DNA of 64,000 nt, taken from Nocardia arthritidis (GTDB taxonomy: Bacteria > Actinomycetota > Actinomycetes > Mycobacteriales > Mycobacteriaceae). Below the pieces are notes generated by a model. That model was not told where the DNA came from. It ran no database searches and saw nothing but the letters and a program-made list of their open reading frames with translations. How positions within the stretch are numbered: position 1 is the first letter of the stretch; each line of letters begins with the position of its first letter. The position numbers were made by a program, and so were the translations under genes. Shown piece by piece: positions 30,600 to 40,304 of this stretch. The stretch is from contig NZ_CP046172.1 in NCBI RefSeq assembly GCF_011801145.1, forward strand, positions 2,666,001 to 2,730,000. The letters are read 5' to 3'.

Positions 30600-32729
30600 C
30601 TATGTCACCGAGGCCAGTGCGAACGGCAGTACCGCGGTGGCGCCGGCACGGCGGAGGGTGTGGGCGGCGAGGGTGAGGGTCCAGCCGGTGTCGGTGCGGC
30701 TGTCCACCAACAGGATTGGTCCGTCGACGGTGGTGAGATCCGGTACTTCCCACGAGTCGAAGAGTCCCGCGACGCGGTAGGCGGAGTTGGCGGCCGAGGC
30801 CGGGGTGCGGTCGGGGCGGGTGCGCAGGACGCCGAGGTCGCGGAGGCGGCCCACCTGTGCCAGCCGGGCGGCCAGGCTGGTGGTGAGAATCGGGTGGTCG
30901 GCGGAATCGTTGGCGATGACGGCGGTGGGGCGCGCGGCCCAATTCCAGTCGCGCAGCACCGCTATGCATGCGTCGAAGACGCTGTCCGGTACCGGGGCGT
31001 CGGGGCCGTCCAGTATGCCGCGCAGGCGCTGACCCCAGCCGAGGTCGGTGAGCCTGCCGAGTACACGGCCCGGTTCGGCGATGTCGGTTATCTTGCCGGA
31101 CAACGGGATTCCGAGTTTCGCCAGACCTGTCGGCCACTGTTTGCGTAGCGCCAGATCGATACCGGGCCGGTCGAGTCGGGCGCGGGTGGCGGCGACGGCG
31201 TCGGCGGCCACCGCGGTGTCGGGCCGGGCGCCGGTGCAATTGTCGCAGCGCCCGCAGCCGGGTGAATCCGATTGGGCGGCAGGCAATCCCGGGTCATCGA
31301 GCTGGCGGCGCAGGAACTCCATCCGGCAGTCCGCGGTCGACTGGTAGTCGATCATGGCCTGCTGTTCCACCTCGCGGGCCGCGTTCAACCGCTCATAGCG
31401 CTCGGCGTCGTAGGTCCACGGTTCGCCGGTGGCGAGCCAGCCGCCGCGCACCCGGCGCACCGCGCCGTCCACGTCGAGCACCTTCAGCACCATCTCCAGC
31501 CGCGACCGGTTCAGTTCCACCAGCGGTTCCAGCGCCTGCGTCGACATCGGCCGCTCCCGGTCCAGCGCGTCGAGCACCGCGCGGACCACGTGTTCGCGCG
31601 GAAAGGCAACGGAGGCAAAGTAACTCCAGATCCGTTGGTCCTCGGGGCCGGGCAGCAGCACCACCTCGGCCCGTTCGGTGCCGCGACCGGCGCGGCCGAC
31701 CTGCTGGTAGTAGGCGATGGGGGAGGAGGGCGCGCCGACGTGCACCACGAAACCCAGATCGGGTTTGTCGAAACCCATGCCCAGCGCCGATGTCGCGATG
31801 AGCGCCTTCACCTCGTTGTTCAGCAGTGCGGCCTCCAGCGCCTCCCGCTCGGCCGGATCCGTCTGCCCGGTGTACGCGGCGACGGTGTGCCCGTGCGAAT
31901 TCAGCACGTCGGCCAGATCGTGCGCCGCCGCGACGGTGAGCGTGTACACGATGCCGGAGCCGGGCAGCCGACGCAGGTGGCCGCTGAGCCACGCCGTGCG
32001 CTCCACCGCATCGTCGAACCGGACCACCGACAGGTGCAGCGATTCGCGGTCCAGGGTGCCGCGCAGCACCAGGGTGTCGGTGCCGATCTGCGTCGCGACG
32101 TCGCGGACCACCCGGTCGTTGGCGGTCGCGGTGGTGGCGAGCACCGGGACGTCGGAGCCGAGATCGGCGATCAGGGTGCGGATGCGGCGGTAGTCGGGGC
32201 GGAAATCGTGCCCCCAGTCCGAGACGCAGTGCGCCTCATCGATCACGACGAGTCCCGCGTCGGCGGCGAGCTTCGGCAGCACCTGATCGCGGAAGTCCGG
32301 ATTGTTGAGCCGTTCCGGACTCACCAGCAGCACGTCGACCGCGCCCGCCGCGACACCGGCGTGTATTTCATCCCATTCGGTGACATTGCCCGAATTGATG
32401 GTCGCCGCGACGACCCCCGCCCGCCCCGCGGCCGCGACCTGATTGCGCATCAGCGCGAGCAGCGGCGAGACGATCACCGTCGGCCCGCGCCCCGCCGCCC
32501 GCAGCAGTTTGGCGGCGATGAAGTACACCGCCGACTTACCCCAGCCGGTGCGCTGCACCACCAGCGCCCGCTGCCGCCGCACGACCAGCGCCTCGATGGC
32601 GGTCCACTGGTCCTCGCGCAGGCGCGCCGACGGCCCGGCCAACTCCCGCAGCAGCTGCTCGGCGCGTGCGCGCAGTTCGGGAGTCGCCAGGTCTGCGATG
32701 GTTCCGGTCGCCGTGGTCACCCGGACCAT
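30600..32729 (-). CDS. RecQ-family ATP-dependent DNA helicase with C-terminal phosphoribosyltransferase-like region
   Basis: RecQ helicases unwind DNA 3' to 5' in recombination and repair. This 709-residue protein shows Walker A (RTGWGKSAVYF), the DEAH box (VIDEAHCVSDWGHDFRPDYR), TATANDRVVRD, and QVGRAGRGTERAEV of domain 2. A RecQ zinc-binding cluster reads DCRMEFLRRQ then CGRCDNC. The last about 60 residues contain ILLVDSRTDTGWTLTLAAH, which looks like a PRPP-loop of phosphoribosyltransferases, with D-S for the usual acidic pair. No HRDC domain is visible. ATG 32729 is preferred over TTG 32750, which lies in a palindrome. Confidence 0.88.
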   Translation of the reverse strand: MVRVTTATGTIADLATPELRARAEQLLRELAGPSARLREDQWTAIEALVVRRQRALVVQRTGWGKSAVYFIAAKLLRAAGRGPTVIVSPLLALMRNQVAAAGRAGVVAATINSGNVTEWDEIHAGVAAGAVDVLLVSPERLNNPDFRDQVLPKLAADAGLVVIDEAHCVSDWGHDFRPDYRRIRTLIADLGSDVPVLATTATANDRVVRDVATQIGTDTLVLRGTLDRESLHLSVVRFDDAVERTAWLSGHLRRLPGSGIVYTLTVAAAHDLADVLNSHGHTVAAYTGQTDPAEREALEAALLNNEVKALIATSALGMGFDKPDLGFVVHVGAPSSPIAYYQQVGRAGRGTERAEVVLLPGPEDQRIWSYFASVAFPREHVVRAVLDALDRERPMSTQALEPLVELNRSRLEMVLKVLDVDGAVRRVRGGWLATGEPWTYDAERYERLNAAREVEQQAMIDYQSTADCRMEFLRRQLDDPGLPAAQSDSPGCGRCDNCTGARPDTAVAADAVAATRARLDRPGIDLALRKQWPTGLAKLGIPLSGKITDIAEPGRVLGRLTDLGWGQRLRGILDGPDAPVPDSVFDACIAVLRDWNWAARPTAVIANDSADHPILTTSLAARLAQVGRLRDLGVLRTRPDRTPASAANSAYRVAGLFDSWEVPDLTTVDGPILLVDSRTDTGWTLTLAAHTLRRAGATAVLPFALASVT

Positions 32730-32743
32730 ACTGCCCGAAGACA

Positions 32744-32781
32744 CCGACAAGAGTTGTCGGCTATCGGTCCGACATCGGACC
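32744..32781. promoter_or_regulatory. Two short palindromes upstream of the RecQ-like gene
   Basis: CCGACAA-GAG-TTGTCGG (32744-32760) and GGTCCGA-CA-TCGGACC (32766-32781) are perfect 7-bp dyads in the divergent intergenic region. They differ from the actinobacterial LexA box. Possible operators. Confidence 0.4.
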
Positions 32782-32871
32782 GCGCCGATTCATTCACCGC
32801 GAATTGTCTGGGGAGGAAGGAGAATAGGGCGAACATCATCCCCATCGGTGGGAGCGCGCAGGAGGCCAAGC

Positions 32872-33360
32872 ATGTCGAGCAACTATCAGCCGCCGGCGGG
32901 CTGGTCCCCGCCCGGCGCCCAGTTCCGGAGCAAGTCCACGGTGGGCCGCACCGTGTTCGGAACGGTATTCGCGCTGGTGGTGACCCCGATCGGGATAGGT
33001 CTAGCGGCCAACGGCGCCGCCGACACCAGGCAGTGGATCATTCTCGGCGATGCCACCGCGCGCTGGGGTTCGTCGTTCCAGATCATCGGCGGCGCGCTGC
33101 TGCTGTTCCTGGTCGCGGCGTTCGCGGCCTACTCACCCGCCGGGACCGCCATCGCGGGGCTGGTATGGGGTCTGGTGCCGGGGCTGGCGCACGTGTTCTT
33201 CCCGGAGGACACCTTCACCCAGATCCACGATCTGCCCGCGCTGTCGGATTCACTGCGTCAGGCGCTGTACTCGTGGGTGATCAACGGCTTCCCGCTGCTG
33301 CTCGGCGCGCTGCTGATCGCCACCGCGGTCGCGGCGACCCTGCGACGGCGCACCGACTGA
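32872..33360 (+). CDS. Hypothetical four-helix membrane protein
   Basis: The 162-residue product has a polar proline-rich N-terminus (YQPPAGWSPPGAQF) and four hydrophobic segments (about residues 25-48, 65-85, 90-110 and 135-158). CAGGAGG precedes ATG 32872 at good spacing. No domain is recognised. It is divergent from the RecQ-like gene and ends with its own strong terminator, so it is a single-gene unit. An inner-membrane location is expected. Confidence 0.75.
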   Translation: MSSNYQPPAGWSPPGAQFRSKSTVGRTVFGTVFALVVTPIGIGLAANGAADTRQWIILGDATARWGSSFQIIGGALLLFLVAAFAAYSPAGTAIAGLVWGLVPGLAHVFFPEDTFTQIHDLPALSDSLRQALYSWVINGFPLLLGALLIATAVAATLRRRTD

Positions 33361-33369
33361 CCGCCGGGG

Positions 33370-33408
33370 CGAGGCGGGCCGCGAATTCTCCTGGCCCGCC
33401 TCGTTTTT
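33370..33408 (+). terminator. Rho-independent terminator
   Basis: CGAGGCGGGCC (33370-33380) and GGCCCGCCTCG (33393-33403) form a perfect 11-bp stem with a 12-nt loop, followed by TTTTT (33404-33408). It ends the membrane protein transcript and touches the stop codon of the convergent rtcB. Confidence 0.88.
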
Positions 33409-34631
33409 CAGCCCTTGACGCAGAGCACCTGGCGCAGCGTCGCCACCACGTCGACCAGATCCCGCTGCGCGGCGATGACCTCGTCGATGTCCTTGTACGC
33501 GGCCGGGATCTCGTCGACGACACCCGCGTCCTTACGCGATTCCACGCCCTCGGTCTGCGCGACCAGATCGGCGACGGTGAACTGGCGCTTGGCCGCGGCC
33601 CGGCTCATCCGGCGGCCCGCCCCGTGCGATGCGGACTGGAAGGAATCCGGATTTCCCTTGCCGCGCACCACATACGAGCGGGTGCCCATCGAACCCGGGA
33701 TCAGGCCGAGATCGCCGACGCCCGCCCGGATGGCGCCCTTGCGGGTCACCAGCATCGGCATTCCGTCGATCAGCTCCTCCGCGACATAGTTGTGGTGGCA
33801 GGAGATCGGCTCGTCGAAATGTACCGGGCGCCCGGCGAATTCGTCGCGAACCGCGCGGCATACCAGGGCGAGCATCACGGCGCGGTTGCGCGCGGCGTAC
33901 TCCTGCGCCCAGGTCAGATCGCGCCGGTAAGCATCCATTTCCGGTGTGCCGGAAAGGAATACGGCCAGATCGCGATCGACCAGGTCGCGGTTGTGCGGCA
34001 GCGCGCGGGCCACCGTCATATGCCGCTCGGCCAGTTCCTTGCCGATATTGCGGCTGCCGGAGTGCAGCAGTATCCACACGGTGTCGTGCTCGTCCAGGCA
34101 TACCTCGATGAAGTGGTTACCGCCGCCGAGCGTGCCCATCTGCTTGTGCGCCTTGGACTCCCGAGCCTGCACCCCCTCGTCGAGCGAGCCGAACGCGCCC
34201 CAGAAGGTGTCCCAGCCGCGTGCGCTGCGGGCCGCCGCACCGTGCGATGCGGCGAATTCCGCGCCAAGGCGGGTGACGTTCACCGGGTCGTCGTGCGCCT
34301 GGAAGCCGACCGGCACCGCGGCCTCGATGCGCGAACGCAGCGAGCGTAGATCGTCCGGCAGGTCGGCGGCGGTGAGATCGGTCTTCACGCTCTCCATCCC
34401 GCAGCCGATATCGACGCCGACGGCCGCCGGGGCGACCGCGTCCCGCATGGCGATGACCGAACCGACCGTCGCACCTTTACCGAGGTGCACGTCCGGCATG
34501 ACGCGCACGCCGTGGACCCATTCCAGCCGCGCGATATTGCGCAGCTGTTGCACCGCGGCAGGCTCGATGTCCTGTTCGGTGGCCCACATCAGCGTCCGCG
34601 CACGGGTTCCGTGCAGCTCGACGGGCAACAT
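33408..34631 (-). CDS. rtcB: RNA-splicing ligase RtcB
   Basis: RtcB joins 2',3'-cyclic phosphate (or 3'-phosphate) and 5'-OH RNA ends using GTP and Mn. This 407-residue protein has the family motifs in order: VRVMPDVHLGKGATVGSVI, VGVDIGCGM (metal cysteine), GTLGGGNHFIEV, and HSGSRNIGKEL. Near the C-terminus, SASHGAGRRMSR carries the guanylylated histidine. The start at ATG 34631 fits homology. It stands alone; no archease gene is nearby. It faces the membrane-protein gene across the shared terminator. Confidence 0.93.
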   Translation of the reverse strand: MLPVELHGTRARTLMWATEQDIEPAAVQQLRNIARLEWVHGVRVMPDVHLGKGATVGSVIAMRDAVAPAAVGVDIGCGMESVKTDLTAADLPDDLRSLRSRIEAAVPVGFQAHDDPVNVTRLGAEFAASHGAAARSARGWDTFWGAFGSLDEGVQARESKAHKQMGTLGGGNHFIEVCLDEHDTVWILLHSGSRNIGKELAERHMTVARALPHNRDLVDRDLAVFLSGTPEMDAYRRDLTWAQEYAARNRAVMLALVCRAVRDEFAGRPVHFDEPISCHHNYVAEELIDGMPMLVTRKGAIRAGVGDLGLIPGSMGTRSYVVRGKGNPDSFQSASHGAGRRMSRAAAKRQFTVADLVAQTEGVESRKDAGVVDEIPAAYKDIDEVIAAQRDLVDVVATLRQVLCVKG

Positions 34632-34700
34632 TGCGGTCGTCCTTTCTCGTGTCCGTGACCATCAACGGTAGGGACCGAGCGGCCGCGACGCACTCGAATA

Positions 34701-35762
34701 TCAGAGCCGGTAGGTGCGCTCGGCGTTGCCGTACGCGATCGCCGCGATCAGGCGGTCGGCGTCGGCGAGGGTGAGCACGTCGTCGGCGAGCCAGCCGTCG
34801 ATGACCGCGCCGAGGCCGTCGCGCCAGAGTTTCGCGCCGAGGTAGTGCAGTTCGGGCAGCCCGTAACCGTCGGATGAATAGAGCAGCGCGCCGAACGGCG
34901 CGAGTTCGAGCGTTTCGGCCAGCAGTGCCGTGGCGCGTTGTCCCACATAGGGAATCGCCAGCCCGAGGTCCAACCGGACGTGGTCGAAGGCGTGCGCGAG
35001 ATAGGCCGCGTTACGGTGAAATGGCCAGCAGTGCAACAGCATCACCGAAAGTCCGGTGCCCGCGGTCGCGTGCAGGAAGTCGGTGAGCAGCGCCGGATCC
35101 GCGCGGTGCAGGCGCAGGTCCGGATCGCCGAATCCGGTGTGGATCTGCAGCGGCAGACCGTATTCGGCGCCGAGCCGGGCGCCGAGCCCGACCAGCCAGC
35201 CGATGAGGTTGCGGTCGGTGATCCTGGCCTGCGGGATGAGCGCGGCGGGCGGCCGATGGGTGACCGGGAAGTCGAGCCCACAGCGGTAGGCGGCGATGGT
35301 CTTGAGCCCGACGGCAGTGCCGATGCGAGCGCGCAAGGCCGCCTCGATATCGTCGAATATCGTTGCCGTAGCGCCGTTCTCGGCGATTACCTGCTCGGCG
35401 ACCTGTTCCAGCCGGACGATCTCGCGCACCTCGCCGCCGCTCAGCTCGGCGAATCCGGCCAGGTCGGCGCCGCCGTAGCCGGTGTCGAGGAACCAGCGGG
35501 TCACCCCGGCCGCGCCGAGTAGTCGGGAAGTGGCTTCGCGCCAGCCGATTTCGGCCCGGCGAGCCAGGTACTCCGCGGCATCCGCATGCGGTGGCAGATC
35601 GAGTATCGGTGCACACCAACGCCTTACCGCGAGACCTATCGCCGAATCGAAGGTGCCGCGCGGCCCCTCGCTGAGCAATTCCTCGAAGCCGGGCCGGTCG
35701 AGTTGTCGAGTGACGACGCCGTGGCAGTGGTGATCGGTCAGCGGTATCTCGGTGGTGCGCAC
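34701..35762 (-). CDS. Amidohydrolase family protein (FluG N-domain-like)
   Basis: This 353-residue metal-dependent hydrolase has the N-terminal metal motif TDHHCHGVV, GLPLQIHTGFGD with a further histidine, MLLHCWPFHRNAAYLA, and the aspartate in LLYSSDGYGLPE. GTG 35762 is 1 bp after the stop of the glutamine-synthetase-like gene. The pair matches the two halves of fungal FluG, in which an amidohydrolase is fused to a type I-like glutamine synthetase. It may release or process a gamma-glutamyl compound made by the partner. The substrate is unknown. Confidence 0.82.
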   Translation of the reverse strand: MRTTEIPLTDHHCHGVVTRQLDRPGFEELLSEGPRGTFDSAIGLAVRRWCAPILDLPPHADAAEYLARRAEIGWREATSRLLGAAGVTRWFLDTGYGGADLAGFAELSGGEVREIVRLEQVAEQVIAENGATATIFDDIEAALRARIGTAVGLKTIAAYRCGLDFPVTHRPPAALIPQARITDRNLIGWLVGLGARLGAEYGLPLQIHTGFGDPDLRLHRADPALLTDFLHATAGTGLSVMLLHCWPFHRNAAYLAHAFDHVRLDLGLAIPYVGQRATALLAETLELAPFGALLYSSDGYGLPELHYLGAKLWRDGLGAVIDGWLADDVLTLADADRLIAAIAYGNAERTYRL

Positions 35763-35763
35763 G

Positions 35764-37128
35764 TCAGAACCGCCAGCGGGTCAGCTCGACGAGTTCCAGC
35801 GGATCGGTCTGCGCGTAGCGCTCCGCCTCGGCCCGGCGCACCGTGAGCAGCGCGTCGTGCAGTTCCGGGCCCATCGCCTCGGCCAGCACGGTGGACTTGG
35901 CCAGCCGCTCCGCCGCCTCGACGGACGACATCGGCAGCCGCCGCACTCCGGACAGCATGAGTTGCTCGGCATCGAAAGTCATCGGATCCCCGGTGATTTC
36001 GGGTGGCAGCCGCAGCTCCTCGTGCACTCCGGCCAGGCCCGCCGCGATCACCGCACCGACGATCAGGTACGGATTGCCGGTCGCGTCAAGGCATTTCACC
36101 TCGGCATTGGCCGCCCGCTCCTCGGTGCCGCGCACACCGGTGATGAAACGCAGCGCCGCCTCCCTGGTCTCCCGGCCCCAGCACTGCCAGACCCCGGCCC
36201 AGCGCGACGGTTCCAGCCGCAGGAAACTCGCCGGATTGCCCGCGCCGACCGCGACGAGCGCGGGCAGCTCGCGCAGGATGCCGGCCAGAAATGCCTCGCC
36301 CGCCGGTCGCATCCCGTGGTGGCCGGTGCCGCCCGCGAATAGCGATCCGCTCCCGTCGCGCACCGAAAAATGCAGGTGCGCACCGGATCCGGCGCCGCCG
36401 GGCTCGATGCACGGCGCGAGCATGGCCCGCCAGCCGTATCGGCGGCTCTGCTCCCGGATGGTGTGCCGCACCAGCACCGCGTCGTCGGCCGCGCCGACCG
36501 GTTCGTTCGGCGACACCGACAGCTCCAGCTGGGAGAGCGCGTATTCCGGGTGGAACTGCTGTACCTCGATCTGCTGTCGGGTCAGCGTATCGACGAGATC
36601 CCTTGCGTAGTCGGCGATTTGGCCCAGCCGGGTGATGCCGTACCCGGGACCGTACAGCACCGGGTCGAATTCGGCGGTGTCGGCGCCGAGCGCCCACTCG
36701 GTTTCGAACGCCATCGAAAGCCGCAGCCCCTGCCGCCGCGCCGCCTCGGTCTGGCGGGCCGCGAAATCGCGTTGGCAGGCGACGAAGCGGGTGCCCTCCT
36801 GGGTGTACTTGTCCGCGGGCGCCCAGGCCCAGCCGGGCTGGCAGGCCAGCTCGGTGAGCCGGGACAGATCAGGGATCAGCCGCAGGTCACCGTCGGGACC
36901 GCCCAGATATTTGCCGGTGGCCATCAGGTCGTCGAAGGTGAAGGTTTCGAAGCACGGCGATACCCCGACCCCGAATCGCGCGGCATCGGCCAACCGGGCC
37001 GCTGGCACGGTTTTCACCCGTGTGATGCCCGCGTTGTCCACGAAGGACAACACGACCATCTGTGCATCGATACGACCGATCGCGCCGAAATCGCCGTCGG
37101 CCGGTATGCGTTCCGGCGTTGAGGACAT
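35764..37128 (-). CDS. Glutamine synthetase family protein (gamma-glutamyl ligase-like)
   Basis: This 454-residue member of the GS fold has the beta-grasp N-domain (VVLSFVDNAGITRVKTVPA) and the catalytic part with MAFETEWAL, FHPEYALSQLELSVSP (metal acids), and GGAGSGAHLHFSVRDGSGSL (His of the HxH/H motif). NPASFLRLEPSRWAGVW replaces the usual N-RVP region. These differences from GlnA point to another amine acceptor, such as a polyamine or ethanolamine, as in GlnA3/GlnA4-type enzymes. ATG 37128 is where homology begins; a longer N-terminal reading is unlikely. It is cotranscribed with the amidohydrolase gene. Confidence 0.85.
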   Translation of the reverse strand: MSSTPERIPADGDFGAIGRIDAQMVVLSFVDNAGITRVKTVPAARLADAARFGVGVSPCFETFTFDDLMATGKYLGGPDGDLRLIPDLSRLTELACQPGWAWAPADKYTQEGTRFVACQRDFAARQTEAARRQGLRLSMAFETEWALGADTAEFDPVLYGPGYGITRLGQIADYARDLVDTLTRQQIEVQQFHPEYALSQLELSVSPNEPVGAADDAVLVRHTIREQSRRYGWRAMLAPCIEPGGAGSGAHLHFSVRDGSGSLFAGGTGHHGMRPAGEAFLAGILRELPALVAVGAGNPASFLRLEPSRWAGVWQCWGRETREAALRFITGVRGTEERAANAEVKCLDATGNPYLIVGAVIAAGLAGVHEELRLPPEITGDPMTFDAEQLMLSGVRRLPMSSVEAAERLAKSTVLAEAMGPELHDALLTVRRAEAERYAQTDPLELVELTRWRF

Positions 37129-37192
37129 GGAATCGACGATAAACGGCCGCGGCCGGGTGTGCTGCCGAGTCGGTGAATCGGCGGACGCCGCA

Positions 37193-38071
37193 CTACTGTT
37201 CGCCGGCGAGCGCGGCCGCGATATCGGCGCGGGCCGGAATGGAACTGCTCGCACCGAGTTTCGTCGTGGCCAGTGCGCCGGCGGTACTCGCCCAGGCCAG
37301 CGCGCGTTCCGGGCCGCGGTGCCAGGCGGCAGCGAGCGCGCCGGTGAAGGTGTCACCCGCGCCCGTCGTATCGACCACCTCGACTCGCGGGCTCGGTACC
37401 TGCGATTCGCCGCCGGGCCCGCGATAGGTCGCGCCCGCCGCGCCCTGGGTGATCACCAGATGCGTGACCTTGTCGAGGGTGCCGCCGAGCTGTTCGGCCT
37501 CGCCGGAATTCACAACGGCGATATCGACATTCGCCCACAACTCGTCCGGGAGGGGTTGTGCCGGTGACGGATTGAGCATCACCATGGTGCCGTTCGCGCG
37601 GGCGTGCCGGGCCGCGGCCGCGACGGTCGGAACCGGAATCTCCAACTGGCACAGCAGGATATCCGCCTTCGCGATGACATCGAGTTCGGCGGCGGTGAGG
37701 GTGGTGAGCGTCGCGTTCGCGCCGCCGACCACGATGATGCTGTTCTCGCCCGACCCGTCGACGACGATCGCGGCGACCCCGCTCGGGCCCGCGACGGTGC
37801 GCAGCAGGCCGGTGCCGACACCGGAATCCGCGAGGACCCGCCGCAATTCGGCGGCGAACAGATCGTCGCCGACCGCGCCGAGGAATTCGACCGTATGCCC
37901 GGAACTCCGGGCCGCGGCGATGGCCTGATTGGCGCCCTTACCGCCGGGCACCAGCCGGAAGCCGGTGCCGAGCACGGTTTCCCCCGGCGCGGGCCGCCGC
38001 TCGGTGGTGGTCACCAGATCCATATTGACGCTGCCGAGTACGGCGATCAGTGGCGCTCGATCGGGACACAT
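37193..38071 (-). CDS. rbsK: Ribokinase (PfkB family)
   Basis: This 292-residue sugar kinase has the two PfkB signatures: [19 protein letters not shown] near the N-terminus and [19 protein letters not shown] with the catalytic aspartate. The start [20 protein letters not shown] is typical of ribokinase, which phosphorylates ribose at O-5. It is divergent from proA; a ribokinase also sits in the proA-proB interval of Mycobacterium tuberculosis (Rv2436). No ribose transporter is beside it. Another sugar cannot be excluded. Confidence 0.88.
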   Translation of the reverse strand: MCPDRAPLIAVLGSVNMDLVTTTERRPAPGETVLGTGFRLVPGGKGANQAIAAARSSGHTVEFLGAVGDDLFAAELRRVLADSGVGTGLLRTVAGPSGVAAIVVDGSGENSIIVVGGANATLTTLTAAELDVIAKADILLCQLEIPVPTVAAAARHARANGTMVMLNPSPAQPLPDELWANVDIAVVNSGEAEQLGGTLDKVTHLVITQGAAGATYRGPGGESQVPSPRVEVVDTTGAGDTFTGALAAAWHRGPERALAWASTAGALATTKLGASSSIPARADIAAALAGEQ

Positions 38072-38114
38072 ATACCGGACGCTACCCGTAACCGCGGGTC
38101 AGTACGCTGTACCC

Positions 38115-39380
38115 ATGACGGTAGGTACGACGCCCGAGCTGGATGTTCGCGAGGCGGTGCACGCGGCCGCACGAAGGGCTCGGATCGCGTCGCGGGCGCT
38201 GGCCCAGCTCACGACCGCGCAGAAGAATACGGCCCTGCACGCTGCGGCCGACGCGCTGCTCGCCGCCGCCGAATCCGTGCTCGCGGCCAATGCCGAGGAC
38301 ATCGCCGCGGCCGCGGCCGCGGGCACCGAGGATTCGCTGCTGGACCGGCTGCGGCTGACCAAGGCCAGGATCGACGGTATCGCCTCCGGTCTGCGTCAGG
38401 TGGCGGGCCTGCCGGATCCGGTCGGCGTCGTGGTGCGCGGTTCGACGCTGCCGAACGGTCTGGAGATCCGTCAGGTGCGGGTGCCGCTCGGCGTGGTCGG
38501 CATGGTGTACGAGGCGCGGCCGAACGTCACCGTCGACGCCTTCGGGCTCGCGCTCAAATCGGGTAATGCCGCACTGCTGCGCGGCTCCTCCTCGGCCGCG
38601 AAATCCAATGCCGCGCTGGTCGCGGTGCTGCGGGAAGCACTTGCGGCACAAGATATTCCGGCCGACGCGGTGCAATTGCTGCCGAGTGCGGACCGGTCCA
38701 GCGTCACCCATCTGATCCAGGCGCGCGGCCTGGTGGACGTGGTGATCCCGCGCGGCGGCGCCGGACTGATCAACGCCGTGGTGCGCGACGCGCAGGTGCC
38801 GACCATCGAGACCGGCACCGGCAACTGCCACGTCTACGTGCACGCCGCCGCCGACCTGGACATGGCCGAGCAGATCCTGATCAACGCCAAAACGCGCAGG
38901 CCCAGCGTGTGCAACGCCGCCGAAACGGTGCTCATCGACGCCGCCGTCGCCGATGTCGCGGTGCCGAAATTGACGCGGGCGCTGGAGCGGCACGGCGTCA
39001 CCATTCACGGGGACCTGCCAGGTCAGGTGCCCGCCACCGACGCGGACTGGGGCGAGGAGTACCTCACCCTGGATATCGCGCTCAAGGTGGTCGCCGACCT
39101 GGACGCCGCGGTCGAGCACATCAACACCTGGGGCACCGGCCACACCGAGGCCATCGTCACCGGTGAGCTGGCCGCCGCCCGCGAATTCACCGCCAGGGTG
39201 GATGCCGCCGCGGTCATGGTGAACGCCTCCACCGCCTTCACCGACGGCGAGCAGTTCGGGTTCGGCGCCGAAATCGGCATCTCCACCCAGAAGCTGCACG
39301 CCCGCGGCCCGATGGCGCTGCCGGAACTTACCTCCACCAAATGGATCGTGTGGGGCGACGGCCAGATCCGGCCGGTTTAG
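38115..39380 (+). CDS. proA: Gamma-glutamyl phosphate reductase
   Basis: ProA reduces glutamyl-5-phosphate to glutamate semialdehyde, the second step of proline synthesis. The 421-residue protein has [35 protein letters not shown] and [12 protein letters not shown]. The active-site cysteine is in [15 protein letters not shown], and [19 protein letters not shown] is near the C-terminus. ATG 38115 is where family homology starts. Its partner proB ends at 422, 38 kb upstream, so the two are not an operon here. moxR and VWA genes follow, as in mycobacteria. Confidence 0.95.
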   Translation: MTVGTTPELDVREAVHAAARRARIASRALAQLTTAQKNTALHAAADALLAAAESVLAANAEDIAAAAAAGTEDSLLDRLRLTKARIDGIASGLRQVAGLPDPVGVVVRGSTLPNGLEIRQVRVPLGVVGMVYEARPNVTVDAFGLALKSGNAALLRGSSSAAKSNAALVAVLREALAAQDIPADAVQLLPSADRSSVTHLIQARGLVDVVIPRGGAGLINAVVRDAQVPTIETGTGNCHVYVHAAADLDMAEQILINAKTRRPSVCNAAETVLIDAAVADVAVPKLTRALERHGVTIHGDLPGQVPATDADWGEEYLTLDIALKVVADLDAAVEHINTWGTGHTEAIVTGELAAAREFTARVDAAAVMVNASTAFTDGEQFGFGAEIGISTQKLHARGPMALPELTSTKWIVWGDGQIRPV

Positions 39381-39425
39381 CCGCGAAGCACCGCAGCGCG
39401 GCGGTTCTACAGGAAGGACTGCACA

Positions 39426-40301
39426 GTGGCCGATGCAGAGCAGAAGCCGATCTTCACCTCGGTCGACGATGTCGTCGAGCGTCTCGCCGAGACCGGCTAT
39501 CTGGCCGACAAGGCAACGGCCACTTCGGTTTTCCTCGCCGACCGGCTGGGCAAACCACTGCTGATCGAGGGCCCGGCCGGTGTCGGCAAGACCGAGCTGG
39601 CCCGCGCCGTCGCCCAGAGTTCGGGCGCGGAGCTGGTCCGGTTGCAGTGCTACGAGGGCGTCGACGAGGCCCGCGCGCTATACGAGTGGAATCACGCCAA
39701 GCAGATTCTGCGCATCCAGGCGTCGAGCGAAAATGATTGGGCCGAAACGAAGGCCGACGTTTTCACCGAGGAATTCCTGCTATCGCGCCCGCTGCTCACC
39801 GCGATCCGGCGCACCGAGCCGACGGTGCTGCTCATCGACGAAACCGATAAGGCCGACGTCGAGATCGAGGGACTGCTGCTGGAAGTGCTGAGCGATTTCG
39901 CGGTCACCGTCCCGGAATTGGGCACGATCACCGCCAGCCGGAAACCGTTCGTCGTGCTCACCTCCAATGCCACCCGCGAACTGTCCGAGGCGCTCAAGCG
40001 ACGCTGCCTCTACCTGCATCTGGACTTCCCGGACGAGGAGCTGGAGCGGCGCATCCTGGCCAGCCGGGTGCCGGAGCTGTCCGCCGCCGTCGCCGCCCAA
40101 CTGGTGCGGATCGTGCACGTGCTGCGCGGTATGCAGCTGAAGAAGCTGCCGTCGGTGGCCGAATCCATCGACTGGGGCCGCACCCTGCTGGCGCTGGGCC
40201 TGCACGATCTCGACGACGCCACCGTGCGCGCGACGCTCGGCGTCGTGTTGAAACATCAGAGCGACCACCAGCGCGCCCTGACCGAGCTGAAGCTGGCCTG
40301 A
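39426..40301 (+). CDS. MoxR-type AAA+ ATPase
   Basis: This 291-residue AAA+ protein has Walker A IEGPAGVGKTELARAV, Walker B PTVLLIDETDKAD, sensor 1 in VVLTSNATRELSEAL, and the arginine-finger region KRRCLYLHLDFP. MoxR proteins work with VWA-domain partners as chaperones that insert metals or assemble complexes; such a partner is encoded directly downstream (4 bp gap). GTG 39426 follows GGAAGGA. This pair also follows proA in M. tuberculosis (Rv2426c, Rv2425c). The client protein is unknown. Confidence 0.92.
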   Translation: MADAEQKPIFTSVDDVVERLAETGYLADKATATSVFLADRLGKPLLIEGPAGVGKTELARAVAQSSGAELVRLQCYEGVDEARALYEWNHAKQILRIQASSENDWAETKADVFTEEFLLSRPLLTAIRRTEPTVLLIDETDKADVEIEGLLLEVLSDFAVTVPELGTITASRKPFVVLTSNATRELSEALKRRCLYLHLDFPDEELERRILASRVPELSAAVAAQLVRIVHVLRGMQLKKLPSVAESIDWGRTLLALGLHDLDDATVRATLGVVLKHQSDHQRALTELKLA

Positions 40302-40304
40302 GGC

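Noticed and set aside
31272..34349. A plus-strand open frame of 1025 codons across recQ-like and rtcB genes
   Set aside because: Antisense to two well-recognised genes, arginine/histidine-rich, no motif.
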